Origin: Hyphomicrobiales bacterium
GTDB lineage: Bacteria > Pseudomonadota > Alphaproteobacteria > Rhizobiales > Xanthobacteraceae
Assembly: GCA_003133345.1 (NCBI GenBank)
Contig: PKXB01000185.1
Coordinates: 20,786 to 30,564, forward strand
DNA: 9,779 nt
Direction: 5' to 3'
Within the stretch, counting starts at the first letter, position 1; each line of letters starts with the position of its first letter. Shown piece after piece: positions 1 to 6,181 of the stretch. The position numbers and the translations under genes are program-made. Under the pieces are notes generated by a model, which had not been told where the DNA came from, did no database searches, and saw nothing but the letters and a program-made list of their open reading frames with translations.

Positions 1-80
1 TCGGCGCCGCTCTCCAGCGCTTTGGTCATCACCCGCTCCTTGATCCCCGGAGCAAACAGCGCGGTACGCACAGGCTTCAC
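1..80 (-). CDS. CitE/HpcH-family CoA lyase, N-terminal fragment (gene continues past the left edge)
   Basis: Only 26 codons are in the window, starting at a GTG (78-80) and reading left off the edge. The peptide contains RTALFAPG followed by KALESGA. This matches the start of the TIM-barrel CitE-like lyases (citrate lyase beta, malyl-CoA lyase, (3S)-malyl-CoA thioesterase), whose N terminus typically reads R-S-x-L-F-V-P-G and then K-A-x-x-S-G-A-D. A GGGAG ribosome site (87-91) lies six bases upstream of the GTG, and an in-frame TGA lies just beyond it, so the start is well fixed. The family cleaves or hydrolyses beta-hydroxyacyl-CoA compounds in the cytoplasm, but which reaction applies here cannot be told from so short a piece. 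The family call rests on one motif. Confidence 0.6.
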   Translation of the reverse strand, partial: MKPVRTALFAPGIKERVMTKALESGA

Positions 81-144
81 GATACACTCCCGTCACGCTT
101 TCTATAGTGTCTGCCTGCACCTTGTTCCGCGTGCGGCCAACCGT

Positions 145-169
145 CAAGACGCCGCCAAATGGCGTCTTG
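145..169. repeat. 9-bp perfect inverted repeat with 7-base spacer, possible operator
   Basis: CAAGACGCC (145-153) and its exact reverse complement GGCGTCTTG (161-169) are separated by seven bases. The repeat lies 65-89 bases upstream of the GTG of the CoA-lyase gene. That position suits an operator for a dimeric regulator. A hairpin reading is also possible, and a short T run follows at 177-181 on the plus strand, but seven bases separate it from the stem and no plus-strand gene ends here. I favour a regulatory site without knowing the regulator. Confidence 0.4.
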
Positions 170-194
170 CTGCAACTTTTTAGCAGGTGAAAAA

Positions 195-305
195 ATGAAC
201 GATCCAGCCGACCTCGGTCTTACGATCGACGGCGGCTTCAGCGATCTCGGTGCTTATCGGCTGATTTGTATGCGCGCGTCCGGGAGCGACAGGCCGCAAG
301 AATGA
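195..305 (+). CDS. possible 36-residue small protein, unrecognised
   Basis: An ATG at 195 opens 36 codons ending in TGA (303-305). An AGGTGA sequence at 185-190 is a reasonable ribosome site, four bases before the ATG. The predicted peptide begins MNDPADLGLTIDGG and ends SDRPQE. It has one cysteine and no evident membrane segment or known motif. It lies alone between two leftward genes, and its stop codon overlaps the first bases of the hairpin at 304-356. It could be a real small gene, the remnant of a decayed gene, or chance. No promoter is evident. I do not recognise it and list it only because of the ribosome site and the otherwise empty interval. Confidence 0.22.
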   Translation: MNDPADLGLTIDGGFSDLGAYRLICMRASGSDRPQE

Positions 306-356
306 TGACGGGGGACGCGCCGGCTTAGAAGCGAGCCGGCGGTCCCCCGCGTCATC
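304..356 (-). terminator. large GC-rich hairpin downstream of SBP1, probable terminator
   Basis: Arms 304-325 and 334-356 pair over about 20 bases with small bulges around an eight-base loop. Both arms contain a GATGACG/CGTCATC outer part, a GGGGAC/GTCCCC middle part and a CCGGCT/AGCCGG inner part. The hairpin begins 25 bases beyond the SBP1 stop codon in the direction of SBP1 transcription. The following tract (ATTCTT on the minus strand) has few U residues, so it may be a weak intrinsic terminator, a Rho pause point or a 3'-end stabiliser. It separates SBP1 from the CoA-lyase gene. Confidence 0.6.
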
Positions 357-380
357 AATACGAAAACTTCGTCAACGCCC

Positions 381-1343
381 TCAGTTAGTCGCCATGTCTT
401 CCCATTTCGGGCAGGCGCGCGCCTCGACCGGCATATCGAATTCCTTGTAGTTGCTGGCGTCGATCACCGACGGCTTCAAGAACATCTCCGTCGGCACGGC
501 TTGCTTGCGCAGAGTGCGGATCGCGATGATTGTCCCGAGACAACCCTGCATGAACGGATCGGCTTGCCCGCTGGCCAGCAGCTTGCCTACTTTCACCGCA
601 TCGACCGCCTCCTTGGTGCCGTTGATCCCCACCACGATCGCCTTGCGGTTGGCGGCCTCGAGTGCCTCGATCGCACCGATCGCCATCGCATCGTTGGCGG
701 CCATCACGCCGTCGATCTGCGGGAACGACTGCATCAGGTTTTCCATCACCTGCAGCGCGTTCAACCGCTGGAAATTGCCGGCCTGCGTGGCGAGCAGTTT
801 CACGTTCGGATTGGCTTTGACCGCGTCGGTGAGGCCGCGGGTACGATCCTGATTGGAAAGCGATCCTTTCACGCCTTCGATGATGACGACATTGCCTTTG
901 CCGCCGAGCGCCTTCATCAGCGCTTGCCCGGTCGCCATGCCGACCTTGTAATCATCGATGCCGACGAACGAGACAATCTTGCCCCCCGCCATGTGGTCGG
1001 TGATGTTGACGACGGGAATCCCGGCGGCATTCATCTTCTCGACACTCGGTATCAATGCCTTGTAGTCGACCGGCGTGAACACGATCGCATTCGGTTTCTT
1101 GACGATGACGTCCTCGACCTGGCTCATCTGCTCAGGAATGCTATCGGGCTTGGTCGGCACGTATTGGATGACTTTGGCGCCGAGTTGCTTGGCCGCATTT
1201 TCGGCACCGACGCGGACGTTTTGAAAAAATGGATTGGTCTGGTTCTTGGTGAAGACGGCGATCGTCTCGCCGTCAGCGCGAGCAAGGCCCACGCCCGATC
1301 CGATCGCAAAGGCTGTCGCTAGAATTAGGTGCATCGATTTCAC
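381..1343 (-). CDS. RbsB-like periplasmic substrate-binding protein (SBP1), ABC importer
   Basis: This is a secreted binding protein of the Peripla_BP_4 (ribose/galactose/inositol-type) family, expected to capture a small hydrophilic ligand in the periplasm and deliver it to the permeases encoded at 3184-5105. I place the start at the GTG at 1343, giving 320 residues. GGAGG (1350-1354) lies six bases upstream, the product then matches the length of its paralogue, and residues 1-23 form a good signal peptide ending LARA. An ATG further out at 1376 has no ribosome site. Ligand-pocket positions inferred from E. coli RbsB are N37/F39/F40, D116-H117, R169, F191, N217 and N241. Two cysteines (C268, C311) are shared with SBP2 (5158-6117). 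By hand count the mature chain is about 71% identical to SBP2. It reads away from the transporter operon and appears monocistronic. The ligand is unknown. Confidence 0.93.
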   Translation of the reverse strand: MKSMHLILATAFAIGSGVGLARADGETIAVFTKNQTNPFFQNVRVGAENAAKQLGAKVIQYVPTKPDSIPEQMSQVEDVIVKKPNAIVFTPVDYKALIPSVEKMNAAGIPVVNITDHMAGGKIVSFVGIDDYKVGMATGQALMKALGGKGNVVIIEGVKGSLSNQDRTRGLTDAVKANPNVKLLATQAGNFQRLNALQVMENLMQSFPQIDGVMAANDAMAIGAIEALEAANRKAIVVGINGTKEAVDAVKVGKLLASGQADPFMQGCLGTIIAIRTLRKQAVPTEMFLKPSVIDASNYKEFDMPVEARACPKWEDMATN

Positions 1344-1349
1344 GGAATT

Positions 1350-1354
1350 CCTCC
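1350..1354 (-). promoter_or_regulatory. ribosome binding site fixing the SBP1 start
   Basis: GGAGG on the minus strand lies six bases before the GTG at 1341-1343. It supports that GTG over the tandem ATG codons at 1371-1376, which have no purine-rich sequence upstream. Confidence 0.75.
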
Positions 1355-1576
1355 CTCTCGTTCTGGATTGCATCATTGTTCGATTGCAGGCCGGCCGGCT
1401 GTCCCGCCTTGCATGACGACCACGGCTAACGCCGATCGCCCTCCACGCTGGCAGCCCTTCGACGGCCGAAGCGGGAGTTCCGCAAGCTTGAATTGCATCA
1501 CTCTCATACGAGCAAGCGCCGCGGACCGGCAGTCCGGCCCATAATCAAGTGTCGCGTGCGAGGTCGCGCGGGAGCA

Positions 1577-1590
1577 TTGACTTAAATCAA
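1577..1590 (+). promoter_or_regulatory. FNR/FixK-type box (TTGAC-TTAA-ATCAA)
   Basis: The 14-base site fits the FNR-class pattern TTGAY-N4-RTCAA with both half-sites intact. Its centre is at 1583.5. A -10-like TATTCT lies at 1613-1618, which predicts a transcript start near 1625 and places the box at -41.5, the standard position for class II activation by FNR/CRP-family proteins. The arrangement points rightward, to the ATPase-permease-SBP2 operon. It would imply control by oxygen limitation through an FNR, FixK, FnrN or AadR-type protein. Only the pattern is seen; binding is inferred. Confidence 0.6.
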
Positions 1591-1612
1591 GCAGAGCGTC
1601 GTTCGCGCCTCG

Positions 1613-1618
1613 TATTCT
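1613..1618 (+). promoter_or_regulatory. -10-like hexamer for the transporter operon
   Basis: TATTCT matches the sigma-70 consensus at four of six positions, including the first TA and the last T. No proper -35 element lies 17 bases upstream, which suits a promoter that depends on an activator bound at -41.5. The predicted leader, from about 1625 to the GTG at 1694, is about 69 bases. Confidence 0.45.
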
Positions 1619-1693
1619 TCAAAATCGCCGGTGACATAAAAAGTCGGCAAAGGATTATCGCGTCGAATTTGATCCTGAGCGAATAGGTGGCGC

Positions 1694-3187
1694 GTGACAG
1701 TCGTTCCTTTGTTCGAATTGCGCGGGATTTCCAAGGAATTCCCCGGCGTCAAGGCGCTCGACGACGTGTCGTTCGAAATTCGCGCGGGCGAAGTGCATAT
1801 GCTCGTCGGCGAGAACGGCGCCGGCAAGTCAACCCTGATGAAAATTCTGTGCGGCGCCTATCGCGCCGACCGGGGTTCGTTTTTTAACAACGGCGAGCCG
1901 GTTACGATTCATGATTCAACCGCCGCCCGCAAATTCGGCATTGCTGTCATTTTCCAAGACTTCACGCTCGTACCCTATCTCGACATCGCGCAGAACATAT
2001 TCCTCGGCCGCGAATTCTCGAGCCGGCTGCCCGGTTTCATCGACCGGCGCCGTATTCATGCCGAAGCAAAACGCGTTCTCGACATGATCGGCTTCGATAT
2101 CGATCCGCGCATGCCGGTCCATGGTCTGGGTGTCGCGCAGCAGCAGATGGTCGAAATTGCCAAAGCGCTCTCGCAGGACGCCCGCATTTTGGTCATGGAT
2201 GAGCCGACGGCGGCGCTTTCCGACCGCGAGACCGAACTATTGTTCGCAATGATCGCGCGATTGAAGAAGAATGGCGTTGCGATCATTTACATATCGCATC
2301 GTCTATCCGAGGTGTTTGCGCTCGGGGATCGAATCACGGTCCTTCGTGACGGGAGCAATATCGCCTCGTTGCTGCCGGCCGAGACCACGCCCGATCAACT
2401 CGTGACTCTCATGGTCGGCCGGCCGGTGGATACGACCTACACCCGACCCTCGCGCCCGACCCCCGGCGCGGTGGTACTTGACGTCAAGAATCTCTCCGGC
2501 CCGAGCGGGTTTTCAGACATCAATCTGACCGTACGCGCCGGCGAAATCGTCGGCTTAAGCGGGTTGGTCGGCTCCGGTCGCACCGAGGTCGCACGCGCAA
2601 TCTTCGGCGCCGACCGCGTGACGGCCGGCGAGATCAGGCTGTTCGGCGAGCCGATCGGCGGATCGACAGAAATATCCGCGCTGCGCGGCATGGCCTTGAT
2701 CCCGGAGAACCGTAAAACCCAAGGCCTCGCGCTGGCTCGCTCGGTGGGCGACAACATCGTGCTTGCCGGACTGCGCAAATTGTTCCCATCGGGATTTTTC
2801 TTTCCGGGGCGAGCAATGAAGGCGGCACGCGCGATCATCGAGAAGCTGCGAATTGCCACACCAACGCTGCGCCGACCCGTCGCCACCTTGTCCGGCGGCA
2901 ACCAGCAGAAAGTCGTCGTCGGCAAATGGCTCAACGCCGATGCGCGATTTTATATTTTTGACGAGCCGACACGCGGTATCGACGTCGGCGCCAAGGCCGA
3001 AATATTCCGGCTGCTCGATGGTCTGGTTCACAATGGCGCCGCCATCCTGATGATCAGCTCCGAGCAGATCGAGATCGTGCATATCTGCGATCGCGCCTAT
3101 GTGATGCGCAGCGGGCGTATCGTCGGCGAACTCGCACATCATGAACTCACCGAAGCCAATATCGTTCGCCTCGGGATACACCAATGA
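1694..3187 (+). CDS. sugar-type ABC transporter ATPase with two nucleotide-binding domains (RbsA/XylG class)
   Basis: This 497-residue cytoplasmic ATPase would power the importer, and the length is usual for the RbsA/MglA/XylG class. The N-terminal domain has Walker A GENGAGKST (39-47), Q-loop Q88, a signature region GVAQQQ (146-151) in the altered form usual for this class, Walker B ILVMDEP (165-171) and switch H202. The C-terminal domain has a degenerate Walker A GLVGSGRTE (290-298) that lacks the lysine, a full LSGGNQQ signature (399-405), Walker B FYIFDEP (419-425), and serines (455-456) where a switch histidine would be. This asymmetry is normal in the family, with one catalytic site expected. 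The start is a GTG at 1694 with AGGTGG close upstream. The stop overlaps the permease 1 ATG in ATGA, indicating translational coupling. The FNR-type box upstream suggests low-oxygen control. The substrate is not predictable. Confidence 0.95.
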   Translation: MTVVPLFELRGISKEFPGVKALDDVSFEIRAGEVHMLVGENGAGKSTLMKILCGAYRADRGSFFNNGEPVTIHDSTAARKFGIAVIFQDFTLVPYLDIAQNIFLGREFSSRLPGFIDRRRIHAEAKRVLDMIGFDIDPRMPVHGLGVAQQQMVEIAKALSQDARILVMDEPTAALSDRETELLFAMIARLKKNGVAIIYISHRLSEVFALGDRITVLRDGSNIASLLPAETTPDQLVTLMVGRPVDTTYTRPSRPTPGAVVLDVKNLSGPSGFSDINLTVRAGEIVGLSGLVGSGRTEVARAIFGADRVTAGEIRLFGEPIGGSTEISALRGMALIPENRKTQGLALARSVGDNIVLAGLRKLFPSGFFFPGRAMKAARAIIEKLRIATPTLRRPVATLSGGNQQKVVVGKWLNADARFYIFDEPTRGIDVGAKAEIFRLLDGLVHNGAAILMISSEQIEIVHICDRAYVMRSGRIVGELAHHELTEANIVRLGIHQ

Positions 3188-4134
3188 GCACGCGCGGATT
3201 CAGCCTGGCAGCCCTACCGGTCGCGCGCGTGCCGGGAGTAGCGATCGTGCTCGTCGTGCTGTGTGCAGGTTTTGGCGTGACGAGCCCGGGATTTGCTACA
3301 CCTGCAAATATCGCGAACATTCTCACGCAATCGACGATCCTGTTGCTGCTCGCGCTGCCGATGACAGTCATCATCATGACCGAGGGCCTCGACCTGTCGA
3401 TCGGAGCGGTGCTCACCTTCGCTTCCATCGTGCTGGCGGTCACCGTGATAGCGACCGGCTCACCTACGCTTGCCTTTTTGGCGGCGCTCGGCGTCGGATT
3501 GTGCTTCGGTTTGGGCAATGGCGTGCTGATCGCGGTGTTCGACATCCCGCCATTCATCACCACGCTTGGCACGCTTGGTATTGCGCAAGGCCTGTCGCTG
3601 CTGGTGACCGACGGGCAAAGTGTCGTCGGTATTCCGCGCTCCATCGAGCAAATCTATTCCGGGACCGCGGCCGGCATTCCATTTCCGATCATCATTGCGG
3701 CGCTTGCCTATTTCATCACCCATGCGCTGCTCTACCACACACGCTTTGGCACTTATGTCTTCGCGCTGGGCGGCAATCGGGAGGCCTTGCGAGTCGCCGG
3801 CATTTCGGTGCGCGGCATGCTGATCCGAGTCTATGTATTCGGCGGGTTGATGGCCGGCTTTGCGGCGCTGTTGATGACGGCGCGGCTCAATTCGGCGCAT
3901 CCGACCGCCGGGATCGGCATGGAGTTCGATGCCATTGCCGCCGTCGCGGTGGGCGGCACTTCGTTCGAGCGCGGCAATGGCTGGCTGCTCGGCACGCTGC
4001 TTGGCGTCATCGCCGTGGGCGTGCTGCGCAATGGCCTCAATCTGCTCGCGGTGCCGTCATCGGTGCAGGTCGCCTGCATCGGCGCGCTCGTGATCGTCGC
4101 GCTGTTCATCGACGGAATGAGGGCCGAGCGATGA
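3184..4134 (+). CDS. ABC transporter permease 1 (RbsC family, BPD_transp_2)
   Basis: This is a 316-residue inner-membrane permease of the ribose-type family, with roughly eight to ten hydrophobic segments (for example 14-33, 50-66, 75-92, 96-118, 165-185, 214-233, 266-288 and 295-310). Family marks are GLDLSIG (68-74), the GNGVLI...IPPFITTLGT region (111-130), the loop GGNREALRVAGI (196-207), which probably contacts the ATPase, and DAIAAVAVGGTSF (249-261). The ATG at 3184 overlaps the ATPase stop by four bases, and its own stop overlaps the next permease in the same way. It most likely forms a heterodimer with permease 2, since both are intact and clearly different in sequence. Homodimeric use of either cannot be excluded. 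Confidence 0.94.
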   Translation: MSTRGFSLAALPVARVPGVAIVLVVLCAGFGVTSPGFATPANIANILTQSTILLLLALPMTVIIMTEGLDLSIGAVLTFASIVLAVTVIATGSPTLAFLAALGVGLCFGLGNGVLIAVFDIPPFITTLGTLGIAQGLSLLVTDGQSVVGIPRSIEQIYSGTAAGIPFPIIIAALAYFITHALLYHTRFGTYVFALGGNREALRVAGISVRGMLIRVYVFGGLMAGFAALLMTARLNSAHPTAGIGMEFDAIAAVAVGGTSFERGNGWLLGTLLGVIAVGVLRNGLNLLAVPSSVQVACIGALVIVALFIDGMRAER

Positions 4135-5105
4135 ACACCGCAGCGCGCACCGCCGTCCGCTCGCGCTTCACGTTATCGCGCGACGTCATGCAGGCGTTCT
4201 ACCGCCTGCTCGGCGTGGTGCTGCTGTGCGCAATACTGGCGACGCTCAGTGACGTATTCCTGACCACGAACAACATCCTCAACGTGCTACGGCAATCGGC
4301 GCTTTTGTTCCTGATGGCGTCCGGCCTCACCTTGGTAATCCTCACCGCCGGCCTCGACCTCTCTATTGGCGCAAACGTCGCGCTTTCCGCATGCCTGGCC
4401 GCGAGCGTGATCAAGATCACCGGCTCGCCGTTGCTTGGGATGGCAACCGGCATCGGCTGCGGCGCCGTGATCGGGCTTGCCAACGGCATCCTGGTGACGG
4501 CGCTGAGGATTCCGTCGTTCATCGCTACTTACGGCATGATGTGGATGCTCACCGGCGTCACTTATTACTACATGGCCGGGGAAACTATTCACGGCTTCCC
4601 GCCGGAGTTCCGCCAGCTTGGTAGCGGCTATCTGCTCGGCGTGCCGATGCCAGTCTATGTCATGGTGCTGTTCCTATTGATCGGCGGATTGTTCGCGCAG
4701 CGCACCGTCTGGGGCCAGCAAATCTATGCCATTGGGGCCAATCCGGTCACCGCGCGCCTTTCCGGCGTGCCGGTCGAGCGGCGCCTCGTGCTGGTCTACG
4801 CCGTGAGCGGCGCGATGGCGGGGCTCGCCTCGCTGATCATTCTCGCGCGCATCAATTCGGCGCAAGGCGATATTGGCGAGGACCTGACGCTGCCCGCCAT
4901 TGCCGCGGTTCTGGTCGGCGGAACTTCGCTGTTCGGCGGCTCCGGCACGGTGGCGGGCACGCTGATCGGCGCGCTCATCCTCACGCTCGTCCTCAACGCC
5001 ATGAATCTTCTGCAAATAAATTCGTCATGGCAGCCGCTCGTCACCGGCGTCATCGTTCTGCTCGCGGTTTGGATCGACACCCGCGCGCGTCGAATCGGCG
5101 AATAG
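4131..5105 (+). CDS. ABC transporter permease 2 (RbsC family, BPD_transp_2)
   Basis: This is a 324-residue inner-membrane permease, the second of the pair. Hydrophobic segments include about 24-46, 54-73, 82-96, 101-124, 129-148, 172-188, 218-238, 274-290 and 300-315. Family marks are GLDLSIG (74-80), LANGILV (116-122), IPSFIATYG (127-135; permease 1 has IPPFITTLG), the loop IGANPVTARLSGV (201-213) and AIAAVLVGGTSLFGG (256-270). I choose the ATG at 4131 because it overlaps the permease 1 stop as ATGA and gives the normal family length. The reading frame is open much further upstream (from about 3141), but that part is an alternate-frame shadow of permease 1. It works with the ATPase at 1694-3187 and with one or both binding proteins. 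Confidence 0.94.
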   Translation: MNTAARTAVRSRFTLSRDVMQAFYRLLGVVLLCAILATLSDVFLTTNNILNVLRQSALLFLMASGLTLVILTAGLDLSIGANVALSACLAASVIKITGSPLLGMATGIGCGAVIGLANGILVTALRIPSFIATYGMMWMLTGVTYYYMAGETIHGFPPEFRQLGSGYLLGVPMPVYVMVLFLLIGGLFAQRTVWGQQIYAIGANPVTARLSGVPVERRLVLVYAVSGAMAGLASLIILARINSAQGDIGEDLTLPAIAAVLVGGTSLFGGSGTVAGTLIGALILTLVLNAMNLLQINSSWQPLVTGVIVLLAVWIDTRARRIGE

Positions 5106-5157
5106 GCAGCAAAGGCCCAAAGCTCACCCCAGCGAAAATGAAAGAGGAGTAGACAAG

Positions 5158-6117
5158 ATGAAGTATCTGGCAATCAGCGTAACCGCCGTGCTGACGGCGC
5201 TGTTCTCCGGCCCGGCGTTTGCCGACGACGAGACGATCGCGGTGTTCACCAAGAACCAGACCAACCCGTATTTCCAGGCGGTCCGTGTCGGAACCGAAAC
5301 GGCGGCCAAAGCGCTCGGCGTCAAGGTCATTCAATATGTTCCGACCAAGCCGGACAGCATTCCCGAGCAGCTAAGCCAAGTCGAGGACGTGATCGTCAAG
5401 AAGCCGAACGCGATCGTCTTCATCCCGGTCGACTACAAAGCTCTGGTTCCGGCGGTTGAGAAAATCAATGCCGCTGGCATTCCGGTCACCAACATCACCG
5501 ACCGCTCCGCAGGTGGCAATTTTGTCGCCTTTGTCGGCGCCGACGATTACAGCATCGGGCTGTCCGTCGCGCGCCGTTTGCTTAAGGCCATCGGCGGCAA
5601 GGGCAACGTCATCATCCTTGAGGGCGTCAAGGGCTCACTCACCAGCACCAATCGTGTGCGCGGGTTCAACGATGCGATGAAGGAGAATCCTGACGTCAAA
5701 CTGCTTGCCTCGCAGCCAGCGAACTTTCAGCGGCTGAATGCGCTTCAAGTCATGGAAAACCTGATGCAATCGTTTCCGTCGATCGACGGTGTGCTGGCGG
5801 CGAACGATCCGATGGCAGTCGGCGCGATCGAGGCGCTCGAAGGCGCTAACCGGAAGGCGCTGGTGATTGGGATTAACGGCAGCAAGGAAGCGGTTGAATT
5901 GATCAAGTCCGGCAAGCTGCTGGCGAGCGGCGACTTCAATGGCTTCATTCAGGGCTGCATCGGCACGGAGATCGCCGTGCGCAATCTGCACAAACAGCCG
6001 ACGCCGAAGGAAGTCATGTTGAAACCGATCGTAATCGATAAGACCAATTTCACGCCCTATGAGATGCCGGTCGAGCAGCGTGCCTGCCCGACGCTTGAAC
6101 AGATCGTCTCGAATTAA
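5158..6117 (+). CDS. RbsB-like periplasmic substrate-binding protein (SBP2), ABC importer
   Basis: This 319-residue secreted binding protein is the last gene of the transporter operon. The ATG at 5158 has AGAGGAG (5143-5149) eight bases upstream. Residues 1-22 form a signal peptide ending in AFA, with DDET following. The mature chain is Peripla_BP_4-like. Positions inferred from E. coli RbsB ligand contacts are N36/Y38/F39, D115-R116, R168, F190, N216 and N240. It keeps the Asp-Arg pair typical of pentose/hexose binders, where SBP1 has Asp-His. C267 and C310 are shared with SBP1. A 52-base gap separates it from permease 2, unlike the ATGA overlaps before it, and a strong intrinsic terminator follows. 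In many operons of this family the binding-protein gene comes first, so a last position is less common. The ligand is unknown. Confidence 0.95.
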   Translation: MKYLAISVTAVLTALFSGPAFADDETIAVFTKNQTNPYFQAVRVGTETAAKALGVKVIQYVPTKPDSIPEQLSQVEDVIVKKPNAIVFIPVDYKALVPAVEKINAAGIPVTNITDRSAGGNFVAFVGADDYSIGLSVARRLLKAIGGKGNVIILEGVKGSLTSTNRVRGFNDAMKENPDVKLLASQPANFQRLNALQVMENLMQSFPSIDGVLAANDPMAVGAIEALEGANRKALVIGINGSKEAVELIKSGKLLASGDFNGFIQGCIGTEIAVRNLHKQPTPKEVMLKPIVIDKTNFTPYEMPVEQRACPTLEQIVSN

Positions 6118-6132
6118 AAGCGATGACACGAC

Positions 6133-6167
6133 GCGGGCCGGCCACCTAGGCCGGTCCGCTTTCTTTT
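6133..6167 (+). terminator. intrinsic terminator of the transporter operon
   Basis: An 11-bp stem (6133-6143 with 6149-6159, one G-U pair) with a five-base loop is followed directly by TTTCTTTT (6160-6167). It begins 15 bases after the SBP2 stop. On the opposite strand the stem is not followed by T residues, so it should act mainly for the rightward operon. It sits between the converging stop codons at 6117 and 6182. Confidence 0.88.
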
Positions 6168-6181
6168 GTCCGGATGTCGCG

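Larger units (their letters stand above)
1344..1693. other. divergent intergenic control region between SBP1 and the transporter operon
   Basis: About 350 bases without a convincing gene separate the GTG of SBP1 from the GTG of the ATPase gene. The right-hand half contains the FNR/FixK-type box and the -10-like hexamer listed separately. The left-hand half contains GC-rich inverted stretches (GGCCGGCCGGC near 1389-1399 and GGACCGGCAGTCCGG near 1522-1536) and two copies of ATTGCATCA (near 1367 and 1492). I could not find a convincing -35/-10 pair or a sigma-54 promoter for SBP1. Short reading frames here lack ribosome sites and protein-like composition. Confidence 0.7.

Noticed and set aside
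501..1322. Plus-strand open frame of 273 codons opposite SBP1
   Set aside because: It is antisense to SBP1, which has a signal peptide, a ribosome site and a 71%-identical paralogue. The plus-strand product is a His/Asp/Arg-rich shadow.
1344..1376. Upstream ATG start for SBP1 at 1376
   Set aside because: It would put charged residues before the signal peptide and has no ribosome site, whereas the GTG at 1343 has GGAGG at six bases and gives a length matching SBP2.
1577..1582. TTGACT read as a -35 element
   Set aside because: The nearest -10-like sequence (1613-1618) is 30 bases away, far from the usual 17. The sequence is better explained as half of the FNR-type box.
3141..4130. Long open frame upstream of and in frame with permease 2
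   Set aside because: It lies wholly over permease 1 in another frame, its product is rich in Arg, His and Cys with no membrane pattern, and permease 2 has an ATG at 4131 with ATGA coupling and normal family length.
5138..5152. Four-codon micro-ORF (M-K-E-E) ending just before the SBP2 start
   Set aside because: It is simply the purine-rich ribosome site following an ATG, with no evidence that it is translated or acts as an attenuator.
381..6117. Composite mobile element bounded by the inverted SBP genes
   Set aside because: The inverted copies are diverged genes, with the longest identical run I noticed at about 20 bases. No transposase, terminal repeats or target-site duplications are visible.
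6133..6167. The SBP2 terminator acting as a bidirectional terminator for the minus-strand operon too
   Set aside because: On the minus strand the stem is preceded, not followed, by the A/T-rich tract, so only the rightward direction fits an intrinsic terminator.
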